Below are positions 25,581 to 33,798 of a stretch of 64,000 nt of DNA, in pieces. Source of the stretch: an uncultured Alphaproteobacteria bacterium (lineage in GTDB: Bacteria > Pseudomonadota > Alphaproteobacteria > HIMB59 > GCA-002718135). The stretch is taken from NCBI GenBank assembly GCA_902595425.1, contig CACJPV010000001.1, forward strand, positions 1-64,000, written 5' to 3'. Positions within the stretch are counted from its first letter, which is position 1. Every line of letters starts with the position of its first letter. The position numbers and the translations under genes are program-made. Below the pieces are notes generated by a model. That model saw only the letters and a program-made list of their open reading frames with translations, was not told where the DNA came from and searched no databases.

Positions 25581-27017
25581 ATGGAAACAAGAAATTTTAT
25601 TAATGGAAAATTTATAGACTCTATATCTAAAGAAAATATTCCGATAATTAATCCTGCAAATCAAAAAGTGGTTGGAAATATTGATCAAGCTTTAGACGAT
25701 GAAATTAATTTAGCCTTTGAGTCAGCTAAAAAAACTTTTGATAAAAGAATACTTTTAGATATGGATCCAAAAAAAAAATCCAATATGATGAGGGCTATTG
25801 CATCAAAACTTCGTGAATATAAGAACGAAGGAGGGAAGCTTTTAAGCGAAGAAAACGGAAAAACAGTTGCTCAGTGTGTTGATGAATTTATTGGAGCTGC
25901 GGATACTTTTGATTTTTATGCTGGTATGACTGATAAAATTCAAAATAAACTTATTCCGTCTGGAAAAGATACATTTAATTACGTAGTTTTAGAACCTTTT
26001 GGAGTTAGTCTTCAAATTGTCCCTTGGAACTATCCAGTTTCTATTTTTTCTGGCATGGTGGCTCAAAATTTAATTGTTGGAAATACAATTGTAATTAAAC
26101 CTCCTGAACTATGCCCTCTATCATCAAATTTTTATGGAAAAATATTTGAGGAGGTTGGAGTTCCTGACGGAATAATAAATATAGTTCATGGCTTTGGGGA
26201 GGTTACTGGAAGAAAACTTGTTCAAAATAATGGAAGTGACTATATTGTCTTTACTGGATCTCCAGAAGTAGCCTCAGAAATATTAAAAGAAACTGCAGAT
26301 AGAATTGTTCCATGTCATTTTGAGTTAGGAGGAAAATCTGCAGCAATAATTTTTCCTGATGCAGATATTGATAAAGCTGTGGATAGTACTATCAAAGGAA
26401 TTTTTAAACCCAACGCTGGTCAAATATGTGTTGCTATGTCTAGAGTAATTGTTCATCCAAAAATAAAAGATGAATATATGACTAAATTAATTGCTAAATC
26501 AAAAAAACTTAAAATTGGCTCAGGAGAAAATCCAGAAACTGAAGTAACTCCCCTAATATCTAAAGATCAAATGCAAAGAGTTTCAAATTATGTAAATTCA
26601 GGTATACAGTCTGGAGCTACATTGGAGCTGGGTGGTAAAGAAGATAAAAATAAAGATGGAAATTTTTATCAACCAACAATTTTTGATAATGTTTCAACAA
26701 ATGCTACTATTGCGCAAGAAGAAATATTCGGTCCAGTTGCTTCTGTGTTTGATTTTGAAACTGAAAATGAAGCTATAGAAATAGCAAATTCAACAAGCTA
26801 TGGATTAGCCTCAGGAGTTTTCACAGCTGATGATCAAAAAGCAAAATGGACTGCAGAAAGAATTAAAGCTGGAATAATTTGGCATAATGATTGGTTTGTT
26901 GATGGAATAAATTTACCTGGTGGTGGTTATAAAAAATCTGGATATGGAAGAGATGGTGGAGTTGATGGAATATATAGCCACGGTCAAACAAAACGAGTAA
27001 GTAAAAGATTATATTAA
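25581..27017 (+). CDS. NAD(P)-dependent aldehyde dehydrogenase
   Basis: The 478-residue enzyme oxidises an aldehyde to the acid. Motifs: cofactor and anchor region QIVPWNYPV, VIKPPELCPLSS, FTGSPEVASEI, the base glutamate in FELGGKSAA, and the catalytic cysteine in NAGQICVAMSRV (about 282). QEEIFGPVASVFDF and a GYGRDGG end are typical of the betaine-aldehyde group. Substrate unknown. It stands between the oxygenase-like gene and the PanB-like gene (5-base gap), so it may handle an aldehyde made by the former. Confidence 0.92.
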   Translation: METRNFINGKFIDSISKENIPIINPANQKVVGNIDQALDDEINLAFESAKKTFDKRILLDMDPKKKSNMMRAIASKLREYKNEGGKLLSEENGKTVAQCVDEFIGAADTFDFYAGMTDKIQNKLIPSGKDTFNYVVLEPFGVSLQIVPWNYPVSIFSGMVAQNLIVGNTIVIKPPELCPLSSNFYGKIFEEVGVPDGIINIVHGFGEVTGRKLVQNNGSDYIVFTGSPEVASEILKETADRIVPCHFELGGKSAAIIFPDADIDKAVDSTIKGIFKPNAGQICVAMSRVIVHPKIKDEYMTKLIAKSKKLKIGSGENPETEVTPLISKDQMQRVSNYVNSGIQSGATLELGGKEDKNKDGNFYQPTIFDNVSTNATIAQEEIFGPVASVFDFETENEAIEIANSTSYGLASGVFTADDQKAKWTAERIKAGIIWHNDWFVDGINLPGGGYKKSGYGRDGGVDGIYSHGQTKRVSKRLY

Positions 27018-27022
27018 ATATT

Positions 27023-27811
27023 GTGAAAAAACTAACTGTAAAAGAAATATTAGGATTAAAAGGAATTAGGAAATTATCAGAGGTATATACTCATAACCCT
27101 CTAGAAGCCGAAGCTTGTCAAAGTGCTGGAATTGAAATGATTGTTTCATCTGAATTAAATGATATCGAAGGAATAAGAAATGCTGCAAAGAATACATTCT
27201 TCACAATTGGATTGCCATATGGCAAATATTTAAACGAAAATGAAATAGTAAAGAGATCTTTTGAATTATTGAAAATTGGAGCAGATGCAATTTATTGCCC
27301 ACAATCAACAAAACTTATCAAAGCAATTGCAGATGAAGGTATTCCAGTTGTTGGTCATTCTGGTTTCATTCCATACAAGTCAACTTTATATGGAGGTTTT
27401 AGAGCATATGGCAAAACTGCCAATGAAGCAAAAAAAATTTATGATCAATGTATGGCACTTCGTGATGTAGGAGTATTTGCAATTGAAATTGAAATAGTTC
27501 CTTTTAAAGTTGCTGAGTTAATATCAAGAAATATCGATGTTTTTATGATAGGAATGGGAAGTGGATTAGGTTGCGATGCGCAATATTTATTCGCAGAAGA
27601 TATCTTAGGTTATAATGAAGGCCATATACCTAGACATGCTAAAGTATATTCAAATATTGATAAAGATTATAAAAGAATAAAAGAGAAATCAAAAGAAGCA
27701 TTTAAAATGTTTAAAAGTGATGTAGAGTCTGAAAAATATCCTTCAAAAGAACATGACATAAAAATCCCCGATAGTGAATATAATTCTTTTGCTAAAATTA
27801 TTAAAAGCTAA
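27023..27811 (+). CDS. PanB-like protein (ketopantoate hydroxymethyltransferase / PEP mutase superfamily)
   Basis: The 262-residue protein begins with GTG at 27023. The TIM-barrel pattern of PanB is visible: VVGHSGFIPYKSTLYGGFRAYGKT, AIEIEIVPFKVAELI, MIGMGSGLGCDAQYLFAEDILGY. The first metal motif of PanB (G-D-S after ILV) reads IVSSELNDIEG here, so the usual magnesium-binding aspartate is not in place. It is probably not the pantothenate enzyme but a related aldol-type lyase or transferase. It is 5 bases after the aldehyde dehydrogenase gene. Confidence 0.7.
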   Translation: MKKLTVKEILGLKGIRKLSEVYTHNPLEAEACQSAGIEMIVSSELNDIEGIRNAAKNTFFTIGLPYGKYLNENEIVKRSFELLKIGADAIYCPQSTKLIKAIADEGIPVVGHSGFIPYKSTLYGGFRAYGKTANEAKKIYDQCMALRDVGVFAIEIEIVPFKVAELISRNIDVFMIGMGSGLGCDAQYLFAEDILGYNEGHIPRHAKVYSNIDKDYKRIKEKSKEAFKMFKSDVESEKYPSKEHDIKIPDSEYNSFAKIIKS

Positions 27812-27844
27812 TTTTGAAAATAATTAAATTAGACTATCTTTTGC

Positions 27845-27872
27845 TTGACTTCCAAAACGTTTTGGATTTAAT
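27845..27872 (+). promoter_or_regulatory. Promoter of second LacI-controlled sugar operon
   Basis: TTGACT (27845-27850) and TTTAAT (27867-27872) are 16 bases apart, with the operator filling the spacer as in the aglE promoter. The boxes are identical to those at 20506. Confidence 0.75.
27851..27866. promoter_or_regulatory. LacI-type operator 3
   Basis: TCCAAAACGTTTTGGA is a perfect 16-bp palindrome that shares its core with the two aglE operators, which puts this operon in the same regulon. Confidence 0.85.
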
Positions 27873-27911
27873 TTAATATTATTAAAATTAACTAATTTTT
27901 TTGGAGGAAAA

Positions 27912-28907
27912 ATGAAAATATTAAAAATTTTTTTAGCTTCAATTTTTTTATTACCTTTATCTTATCAAGCTATTGCAGCTCCAACAGGTCAAGATTTAGG
28001 GGATAACTGGTGTTCAGATGTTAAAATGCATTTTTATGCTGGCGGACCTGAAGCTGGAGGTTTTGCAGGAATTGTTGCTGCAGGCGCAATGAATGCAATT
28101 AGAGATACAGGTGCTGATGCAGAAATCATTTATTCAGAATGGGATTTTGAAAAAATGGTTCGTCAATTAAGAGAGTCTGTTGGTTTAGGAGTTGATGCTA
28201 TCGCGATGATGGGACACCCAGGCAATGAAGCTTTAATGCCTCTTGCAAAACAAGCAGCAGAAAAAGGGATCTTGATGACATATCAAAATGTTGATCCATC
28301 AGAAGTGCGTGCAACATATGGTGGTGGTTATGTTGGTGCAAATTTAGCGACACAAGGTAAAGCGCTAGCAAGAGAAGCTATAAGACAATATGGCTTCAAA
28401 GCTGGTGATCATGCGATAGTAATGGTTCCAATTGGAGACTATGCACGAGCACAAAGAGAGGATGGTGCAAGAATCATCTTTGAAGAGCACGGTATGACAG
28501 TAACTGTGGTTGATGGAGATCCAAAATATGCATCTGACCCTAACATGTCTATTCCAATTTTTTCTGCTGCACTTGCAGCTAATCCAGAAACTAAAGTAAT
28601 TGTTCATTCTGGAAGTGATATAATGAATGTTGCTGAAGGAATTGCAAAAGCTTCTGGATATGGACCAAATGAAATACTTCAGATTGGTTTTGATACTAGT
28701 CCACAAATAATGTCAGCCTTTGAAAAAGGTTATGTTCATCTTACTTCAGATCAACAACCTTTCTTGCAGGGTTATTTGCCTGTACTGTCTTTATGTCAAA
28801 CAGCTGTACTAGGAACTGGAGCTATAAATCAAGATACTGGTGCTGGTTTTGTTGATACAAGCAATTATCAAGCAGTTAAGGCTCTTGCAGACGCAGGTTT
28901 AAGATAG
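27912..28907 (+). CDS. Ribose/fructose-type ABC transporter solute-binding protein
   Basis: The 331-residue receptor has a signal peptide (residues 1-22, ending AIAA) and a type-I periplasmic binding fold (RbsB/FrcB group). Strings: MHFYAGGPEAGGFAGIVAAGAMNAIRDTGADAEIIYSEWDFEKMVRQLRESVGLGVDAIAMMGHPGNEALMPLAKQAAEKGI is recognisable in its halves, and later GFDTSPQIMSAFEKGYVHLTSDQQP. GGAGG precedes the ATG. It heads an operon controlled by LacI operator 3; a cognate ATPase and permease follow. Substrate unknown; the ThuA/ThuB-like enzymes downstream suggest a disaccharide, keto-sugar or polyol. Confidence 0.9.
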   Translation: MKILKIFLASIFLLPLSYQAIAAPTGQDLGDNWCSDVKMHFYAGGPEAGGFAGIVAAGAMNAIRDTGADAEIIYSEWDFEKMVRQLRESVGLGVDAIAMMGHPGNEALMPLAKQAAEKGILMTYQNVDPSEVRATYGGGYVGANLATQGKALAREAIRQYGFKAGDHAIVMVPIGDYARAQREDGARIIFEEHGMTVTVVDGDPKYASDPNMSIPIFSAALAANPETKVIVHSGSDIMNVAEGIAKASGYGPNEILQIGFDTSPQIMSAFEKGYVHLTSDQQPFLQGYLPVLSLCQTAVLGTGAINQDTGAGFVDTSNYQAVKALADAGLR

Positions 28908-28920
28908 TAATTAAAATGTT

Positions 28921-28947
28921 AACTGACCCATTAAATATGGGTCAGTT
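28921..28947 (+). terminator. Hairpin between binding-protein and ATPase genes
   Basis: An 11-bp perfect stem (AACTGACCCAT 28921-28931 with 28937-28947) with loop TAAAT ends in TTTTA. It resembles a weak terminator after the receptor gene. Confidence 0.65.
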
Positions 28948-28964
28948 TTATCTAGAATTAATTT

Positions 28965-29711
28965 ATGGAAAAAATAATTGAATTAAAAAATGTAACGAAA
29001 AGATTTGGTGGAATTACAGCATTAAATAGAGCATCGTTGCATGTTAATAAAGGTGAGGTAGTAGGTTTAATTGGAGATAATGGTGCTGGAAAATCTACAT
29101 TAATAAAAACACTTGTTGGCGTTTATGGCCCTGATGAAGGAGAAATAGCAATAAGAGGTAAAAAAGTTTTTAATTGGACGGCATTAAAGGCAAGAGAATC
29201 AGGAATTGAAACAGTTTTTCAAGATAGAGCTTTATGTCCACAACAATCAATAGTTTGGAATATCTTTATGGGGAAAGAATTAAGATATCCTTTTGGATTT
29301 GTTAGAGAAAAAGAACAAGTTAAAGAAGCAAATAGACTAATTAGAGAAATAGGTTTTACATCAAAATTAATTGATGCTGAATCACCGGTAGGAAATTTGT
29401 CTGGTGGAGAGAGACAAGGAGTGGCTATAGCAAGAGCAATATATAATAATGCAGAATTAATTATACTTGATGAGCCAACAAATGCTTTATCACTGAATGA
29501 AACGCAAAAAGTTTTTGAATTTGTAAACAATGTTAAAAAATCTAATAGATCTGTTTTATTCATAGGTCATAATATTTATCATGTATATGATATATCAGAT
29601 CGATTTGTTATCCTAGATCGAGGAGAAGTTGTTCATCAACTTAACAAAGAAGAGATACAATCTCCTGAAGAATTAATGAAATTAATGCGTGATACAATTA
29701 AAAAACATTAG
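28965..29711 (+). CDS. Sugar ABC transporter ATP-binding protein (FrcA-like)
   Basis: This single-domain ATPase has 248 residues: Walker A GDNGAGKST (about 39), Q-loop VFQDRALCPQQS, signature LSGGERQG, Walker B LIILDEPTNAL, and the switch histidine in FIGHNIYHVYD. Most RbsA-type ATPases are fused pairs of about 500 residues. A single 248-residue domain fits the FrcA subtype (rhizobial fructose/mannose/ribose importer). The stop overlaps a possible GTG start of the next gene by one base. Confidence 0.9.
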   Translation: MEKIIELKNVTKRFGGITALNRASLHVNKGEVVGLIGDNGAGKSTLIKTLVGVYGPDEGEIAIRGKKVFNWTALKARESGIETVFQDRALCPQQSIVWNIFMGKELRYPFGFVREKEQVKEANRLIREIGFTSKLIDAESPVGNLSGGERQGVAIARAIYNNAELIILDEPTNALSLNETQKVFEFVNNVKKSNRSVLFIGHNIYHVYDISDRFVILDRGEVVHQLNKEEIQSPEELMKLMRDTIKKH

Positions 29712-29719
29712 TGCAAAAA

Positions 29720-30694
29720 ATGAATAAAGAAAAATCAACATTAGTAAATATTTTTCATAAAAATGGAAGAGCTTTAGGAAGTATGGGTTATTTCATATTA
29801 TTAATGATTGTATTTCTTATTGGAGCACCAGAAGCATGGATGAGACCGAGTTTACATCAATCTGTTTTTGTTATGCTGCCAACTCTTATTTTTTTAGTAA
29901 TTCCATTAGTTTTTTTAGTAGCTTCAGGAGAAATTGATTTATCTTTCGCCTCAACCTATGCAGTTGCTGCCTATGTTTTTGCTATAATGGTTAAATCGGG
30001 TATAGATCCTGCTATTGCTATTTTAGCTGGTATTTTAACTGGCGCAATTATTGGAGCATTAGTGGGTGCTCTAATAGTTGTGTTTCGACTGTCGTCTCTA
30101 GTTGCATCTTTAGGTATGCTTTTTCTTTTAAGAGGTGTCATATTACTACTAACTGAAAGTCGTTCGATCACTATTATGGAAATTGACACTCATTGGACTT
30201 ATTATACTCTGGTTGGAAATTTTTATGGATTTCCAATGCAAATATTTTGGGCATCTTTATTTGTAATTTATTGTTATTATCTATTTAGTAAACATGTTTT
30301 TGGAATTCATATCCATCATGTAGGTGATAATTCTGTAAGTGCTGAACAAATGGGAATTAATGTAAAGGCCGTTAAAATAAAAGCTTTCATGTTTGTTGGT
30401 ATTGGAGCAGCGATAGGAGGTATCTTTACTACATTAATCACTTATACTTTTTTTCCAACACAAGGATTTGGATACTTATTATTGGCGCTTGCAGCAGTTT
30501 TTGTTGGAGGCACACCTTATTGGGGAGGATTAGGCACAATTGTTGGAGCTATATTTGGAGTAGGAATTATAGCTTATATGGAAATTGGAATAATAGCCAT
30601 AGGATGGAGTGGTACTTGGAGGCAATTTTTTAATGGTTTAATTATTTTGTTAGCACTTTTAGGTCACAGATTACACGGGGAAAGAGTTAGGTAA
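29720..30694 (+). CDS. Sugar ABC transporter permease (FrcC/RbsC-like)
   Basis: This inner-membrane permease of the BPD_transp_2 type has about 324 residues and eight to ten spans. I chose the ATG at 29720; a GTG at 29711, overlapping the ATPase stop, is also possible. Signature strings: GEIDLSFASTYAVAAY, RLSSLVASLGMLFLLRGV, HHVGDNSVSAEQMGINV and AVFVGGTPYWGGLGTIVGAIFGV. It forms the membrane channel with the ATPase upstream. One permease gene is seen, so a homodimer is likely. Confidence 0.9.
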   Translation: MNKEKSTLVNIFHKNGRALGSMGYFILLMIVFLIGAPEAWMRPSLHQSVFVMLPTLIFLVIPLVFLVASGEIDLSFASTYAVAAYVFAIMVKSGIDPAIAILAGILTGAIIGALVGALIVVFRLSSLVASLGMLFLLRGVILLLTESRSITIMEIDTHWTYYTLVGNFYGFPMQIFWASLFVIYCYYLFSKHVFGIHIHHVGDNSVSAEQMGINVKAVKIKAFMFVGIGAAIGGIFTTLITYTFFPTQGFGYLLLALAAVFVGGTPYWGGLGTIVGAIFGVGIIAYMEIGIIAIGWSGTWRQFFNGLIILLALLGHRLHGERVR

Positions 30695-30704
30695 TTATTT
30701 TAAT

Positions 30705-31484
30705 ATGACTAATATAATAATCTGGAATGAAAATATCCATGAAAAAGAAAATAAAGAAGTTAAGAAAATTTATCCAAATGGAATACATAATTGTATAAAA
30801 AGTTTTTTATCAAAAGATAATTCTTTTAAAATTGAAACTGCAACACTAGATCAAGAAAATAACGGTCTTAATAAAGAAAATTTAAGTAAATGTAATGTGC
30901 TAATATGGTGGGGGCACAAAGCACATTCTAAAGTTTTAGACAAAACAGTGGATTTAGTTCAGAGGCGAGTACTGGAAGGAATGGGCTTAATAGTATTACA
31001 TTCAGCGCATCATTCTAAAATTTTTCAAAGACTAATGGGTACAAATTGTAATCTTACATGGCGCGAATATGGAGAGAGAGAAAGACTTTGGATCTGTAAC
31101 CCTGCACACCCAATTTGCGAAGGACTTGATCCTTATGTAGAAATAGAAATGGAAGAAATGTATGGAGAGCCTTTTCAAGTTCCCTCACCTGATGAAACAC
31201 TTTTTACAAGTTGGTTTGAGGGTGGAGAAACATTTAGATCTGGATTATTATATAAAAGAGGTAATGGTCAAATATTTTATTTTCGTCCTGGTCATGAAGC
31301 ATATCCTACATATCACAACACAAACGTTCAGAAGATCATTAGAAATGCAGTTAACTATGTGAAACCTAAGAATTATAATATCTGGGAAGATATTCATTCT
31401 CCAGTGCCTAAAAGTAATAGACCTAAACCAATTGAAGATATTAAAAAAAAGGGTATTTCAGTTGAGCATCCTACTGAAAAGTAA
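30705..31484 (+). CDS. thuA: ThuA-like protein
   Basis: The 259-residue protein belongs to the ThuA family, with a class-I glutamine-amidotransferase-like fold. Strings: IIWNENIHEKEN, VLIWWGHKAHSKV, GMGLIVLHSAHHSKIFQRLMGT, PAHPICEGLD and RGNGQIFYFRPGHEAYPTYHNTNVQKIIRNAVNYV. In Sinorhizobium, ThuA and ThuB act on trehalose-type disaccharides by way of 3-keto sugars. The Gfo/Idh gene 5 bases downstream is the matching ThuB-like partner. The catalytic role of ThuA itself is less settled. Confidence 0.85.
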   Translation: MTNIIIWNENIHEKENKEVKKIYPNGIHNCIKSFLSKDNSFKIETATLDQENNGLNKENLSKCNVLIWWGHKAHSKVLDKTVDLVQRRVLEGMGLIVLHSAHHSKIFQRLMGTNCNLTWREYGERERLWICNPAHPICEGLDPYVEIEMEEMYGEPFQVPSPDETLFTSWFEGGETFRSGLLYKRGNGQIFYFRPGHEAYPTYHNTNVQKIIRNAVNYVKPKNYNIWEDIHSPVPKSNRPKPIEDIKKKGISVEHPTEK

Positions 31485-31489
31485 ATAAA

Positions 31490-32551
31490 ATGAAAATCGG
31501 CATCGTAGGAACAGGAAATATAGCGGCCCGTCATTTAGAAGAATTTAATAAAATAGATAATGTTAAAGTTGAAGCAGCTTGCGATACTAATAAAGACAAC
31601 TTAGAAAAATTTTTATCATTAAACAATAAATACAAAATAAGAGGTTATACTAACTTAGATGAAATGCTTTCTAATGAAAAAAATTTTGATGGTATAACTA
31701 ATGCAACTCCTGATAAATTTCATAAAGAAACATCCATTAAAGTTTTAAATAGTGGTTATAATATTTTTTGTGAAAAACCTTTAGCTGAAAATTATGAAGA
31801 TGCTAAGAAAATGGTGGAGGCTGCTGTAAGTGCGAAAAAAATAAATATGGTTAATTTTACATATAGAGAGTCAAGTGCATATCAAAAACTAGTCGATATT
31901 ATAAAATCGGGAGATGTAGGAGTGCCTAGGCACGTTAGTGCGTGTTATTATCAATCATGGCTTTCGAGTAACAAATGGGGAAATTGGAAAAAAGAAGATA
32001 AGTGGCTCTGGAGACTATCTAAAAAACATGGAAGCAATGGAGCTCTTGGAGATACTGGTGTTCATATATTTGATTTTGCAATTAATGCAGTTGGAGATAT
32101 AAAAGAAATATTTACGGATATAAAAACATATCATGATAAAGGAAAGCAAATAGGCGATTATATACTTGATGCTAATGATGGTTTTAATTCATTGGTTAGA
32201 TATGAAAATGGGGCAATTGGGACAATAACTAACACAAGATATGCAACAGGACATGCAAACTCTATTATTTTAGAGGTATTTTGTACAAAAGGTGCTTTGA
32301 AAGTTGAACTTGATGAAGCTAGATCAAAATGGTCAACATTAAATATATGTCAAAACGATAATATTAATAAAATTCTCTGGGAAACAATTGAATGTCCTAA
32401 AACTCCAAATAACTATGAAAATTTTATTAAATCAATAAAATCCAACATAAAAATTCAACCTGATTTCAATCAGGGCGCAAAAATCCAAAAAATAATCGAT
32501 TCTTGCATAAAAAGTAATGACAATAATATTTGGGTTGATATAAATTATTAG
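31490..32551 (+). CDS. Gfo/Idh/MocA-family oxidoreductase (ThuB-like position)
   Basis: The 353-residue dehydrogenase has an N-terminal Rossmann domain (GIVGTGNIAARHLEEF) and the family signature GYNIFCEKPLAENYEDAKKMVEAA with the conserved E-K-P lysine. A C-terminal sheet domain includes LGDTGVHIFDFAINAVG with the catalytic aspartate and histidine. It oxidises or reduces a sugar or polyol with NAD(P). Next to ThuA it may produce 3-keto sugars, as ThuB does. I left the symbol blank because the family is broad. Confidence 0.87.
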   Translation: MKIGIVGTGNIAARHLEEFNKIDNVKVEAACDTNKDNLEKFLSLNNKYKIRGYTNLDEMLSNEKNFDGITNATPDKFHKETSIKVLNSGYNIFCEKPLAENYEDAKKMVEAAVSAKKINMVNFTYRESSAYQKLVDIIKSGDVGVPRHVSACYYQSWLSSNKWGNWKKEDKWLWRLSKKHGSNGALGDTGVHIFDFAINAVGDIKEIFTDIKTYHDKGKQIGDYILDANDGFNSLVRYENGAIGTITNTRYATGHANSIILEVFCTKGALKVELDEARSKWSTLNICQNDNINKILWETIECPKTPNNYENFIKSIKSNIKIQPDFNQGAKIQKIIDSCIKSNDNNIWVDINY

Positions 32552-32604
32552 ATAAGAACTTATTGTAAGTTCTGCACTTGAAAGATCGCTCAAAGGAGGA
32601 TGAA

Positions 32605-33684
32605 GTGGCTGATATAAATATTAATACAGTTAATAAGTACTATGGAGATGTTCACGTCATAAAGGACGTATCTCTAGATATAAAAAGTCAATCTTTTACA
32701 GTTCTAGTTGGACCATCAGGATGTGGTAAATCAACAATGCTGAGAATGATAGCAGGTTTAGAAGATATAAATTCTGGAACTATTTCAATTGATGGTCAGG
32801 TTGTGAACGACCTACCACCAAAACAAAGAAATATAGCAATGGTTTTCCAATCATACGCTTTATATCCACATATGACAGTTTTTGACAATATGGCATTTGG
32901 ATTAAAGTTAGAGAAAAGATCTAAAGATGAAATTAATGAAAGAGTTCAAGAGGCAGCAAGAATTCTTCAAATAGAAGACTATCTACACAGAAAACCAAAA
33001 CAACTATCTGGGGGTCAAAGACAAAGGGTTGCAATTGGAAGGGCCATTACTCGAAAACCTAAAGTTTTTTTATTTGATGAGCCGTTATCAAACTTAGATG
33101 CAGCACTACGTGTTCAGATGCGTGTTGAACTAGCAAAATTACATGACCAACTAAATGCTACAATGATTTATGTTACACATGATCAAACTGAAGCAATGAC
33201 CCTGGCAAATGATATTGTTGTATTAGATGAAGGTATAGTATCTCAAAAAGGTTCACCAATGGATCTCTACAACAATCCAAATAACTTATTTGTAGGTGGC
33301 TTTATTGGTTCCCCAAAAATGAATTTTATCTCAACTAAAATTACAAGCAAAAGTGGTGATAAGACTGAGGTTGATATTATGGGCTCTTCTAAAATTAGTA
33401 TTCCTAAAAAATCTGCTTCAGCTTCTGAAGGTGACTCAGTTGAATTAGGCATTAGACCCGAACACTTAACTGTTAACCAGGGTGGTGATGCAAGCTGGGA
33501 AAGCAAAGTGTTTGTAGTAGAAAAACTAGGTTCAGGAACCTTTTTATATCTTGAAAAAGAAGGAGAGCCATTAGTTGTAGAAACTGATGGTGACTCAAAT
33601 ATTAAAGTTGGTGACACAGTAAAAGTAGGATTTGATGCTGCACGCTGTCACCTATTTGATAGCTCAAAACAAGCTTTCAAATAA
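32605..33684 (+). CDS. Sugar ABC transporter ATPase, MalK/UgpC type (AglK/ThuK-like)
   Basis: AGGAGG (32594-32599) lies 5 bases before a GTG at 32605, which I take as the start (359 residues). Motifs: Walker A GPSGCGKST (about 37), Q-loop VFQSYALYPHMTV, signature LSGGQRQR, Walker B VFLFDEPLSNLD, switch YVTHDQTE. A C-terminal TOBE/OB regulatory domain (about 240-359) has GIRPEHL and AARCHLFD. It energises MalFG-type permeases, yet the genes beside it encode a different importer class with its own ATPase. Its natural partners are AglF/AglG, 8.5 kb upstream in the same regulon. The ATPase-less amino-sugar importer may share it. Confidence 0.92.
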   Translation: MADININTVNKYYGDVHVIKDVSLDIKSQSFTVLVGPSGCGKSTMLRMIAGLEDINSGTISIDGQVVNDLPPKQRNIAMVFQSYALYPHMTVFDNMAFGLKLEKRSKDEINERVQEAARILQIEDYLHRKPKQLSGGQRQRVAIGRAITRKPKVFLFDEPLSNLDAALRVQMRVELAKLHDQLNATMIYVTHDQTEAMTLANDIVVLDEGIVSQKGSPMDLYNNPNNLFVGGFIGSPKMNFISTKITSKSGDKTEVDIMGSSKISIPKKSASASEGDSVELGIRPEHLTVNQGGDASWESKVFVVEKLGSGTFLYLEKEGEPLVVETDGDSNIKVGDTVKVGFDAARCHLFDSSKQAFK

Positions 33685-33701
33685 CAGAATCGATATTTTT
33701 T

Positions 33702-33726
33702 AAATGCCCCGTATTAAGGGGCATTT
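33702..33726 (+). terminator. Hairpin terminator after ATPase gene
   Basis: A 9-bp perfect stem (AAATGCCCC 33702-33710 with 33718-33726) with a 7-base loop, 17 bases after the stop. The stem ends in TTT but no longer T run follows. Its last base is the first base of a LacI-like operator. Confidence 0.6.
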
Positions 33727-33741
33727 CCAAAGCGTTTTGGA
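33726..33741. promoter_or_regulatory. LacI-type operator 4 (one mismatch), between convergent genes
   Basis: TCCAAAGCGTTTTGGA matches operator 3 in 15 of 16 bases. Unlike the others it has no TTGACT box before it and no gene start after it on either strand. It lies between the end of the ATPase gene and the end of glpD. Confidence 0.6.
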
Positions 33742-33768
33742 TATATATAGCCATAAAATACTACTAAT

Positions 33769-33798
33769 TTATATTAATTTTTGAGCAGAGGGTTTCAT
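33769..33798 (-). other. Nine-codon ORF with perfect Shine-Dalgarno
   Basis: On the minus strand AGGAGG (33811-33806) stands 7 bases before an ATG at 33798. The frame reads MKPSAQKLI and stops with TAA at 33769. So good a ribosome site on so short a frame suggests a leader peptide or the start of a deleted gene. The upstream 70 bases are strongly self-complementary. Confidence 0.45.

Noticed and set aside
28365-28706. Minus-strand ORF inside the binding-protein gene
   Set aside because: It is a shadow of a well-supported receptor gene, with serine/cysteine-rich nonsense composition.
33267-33617. Minus-strand ORF inside the ATPase gene
   Set aside because: It is a shadow frame opposite the TOBE-domain coding region.
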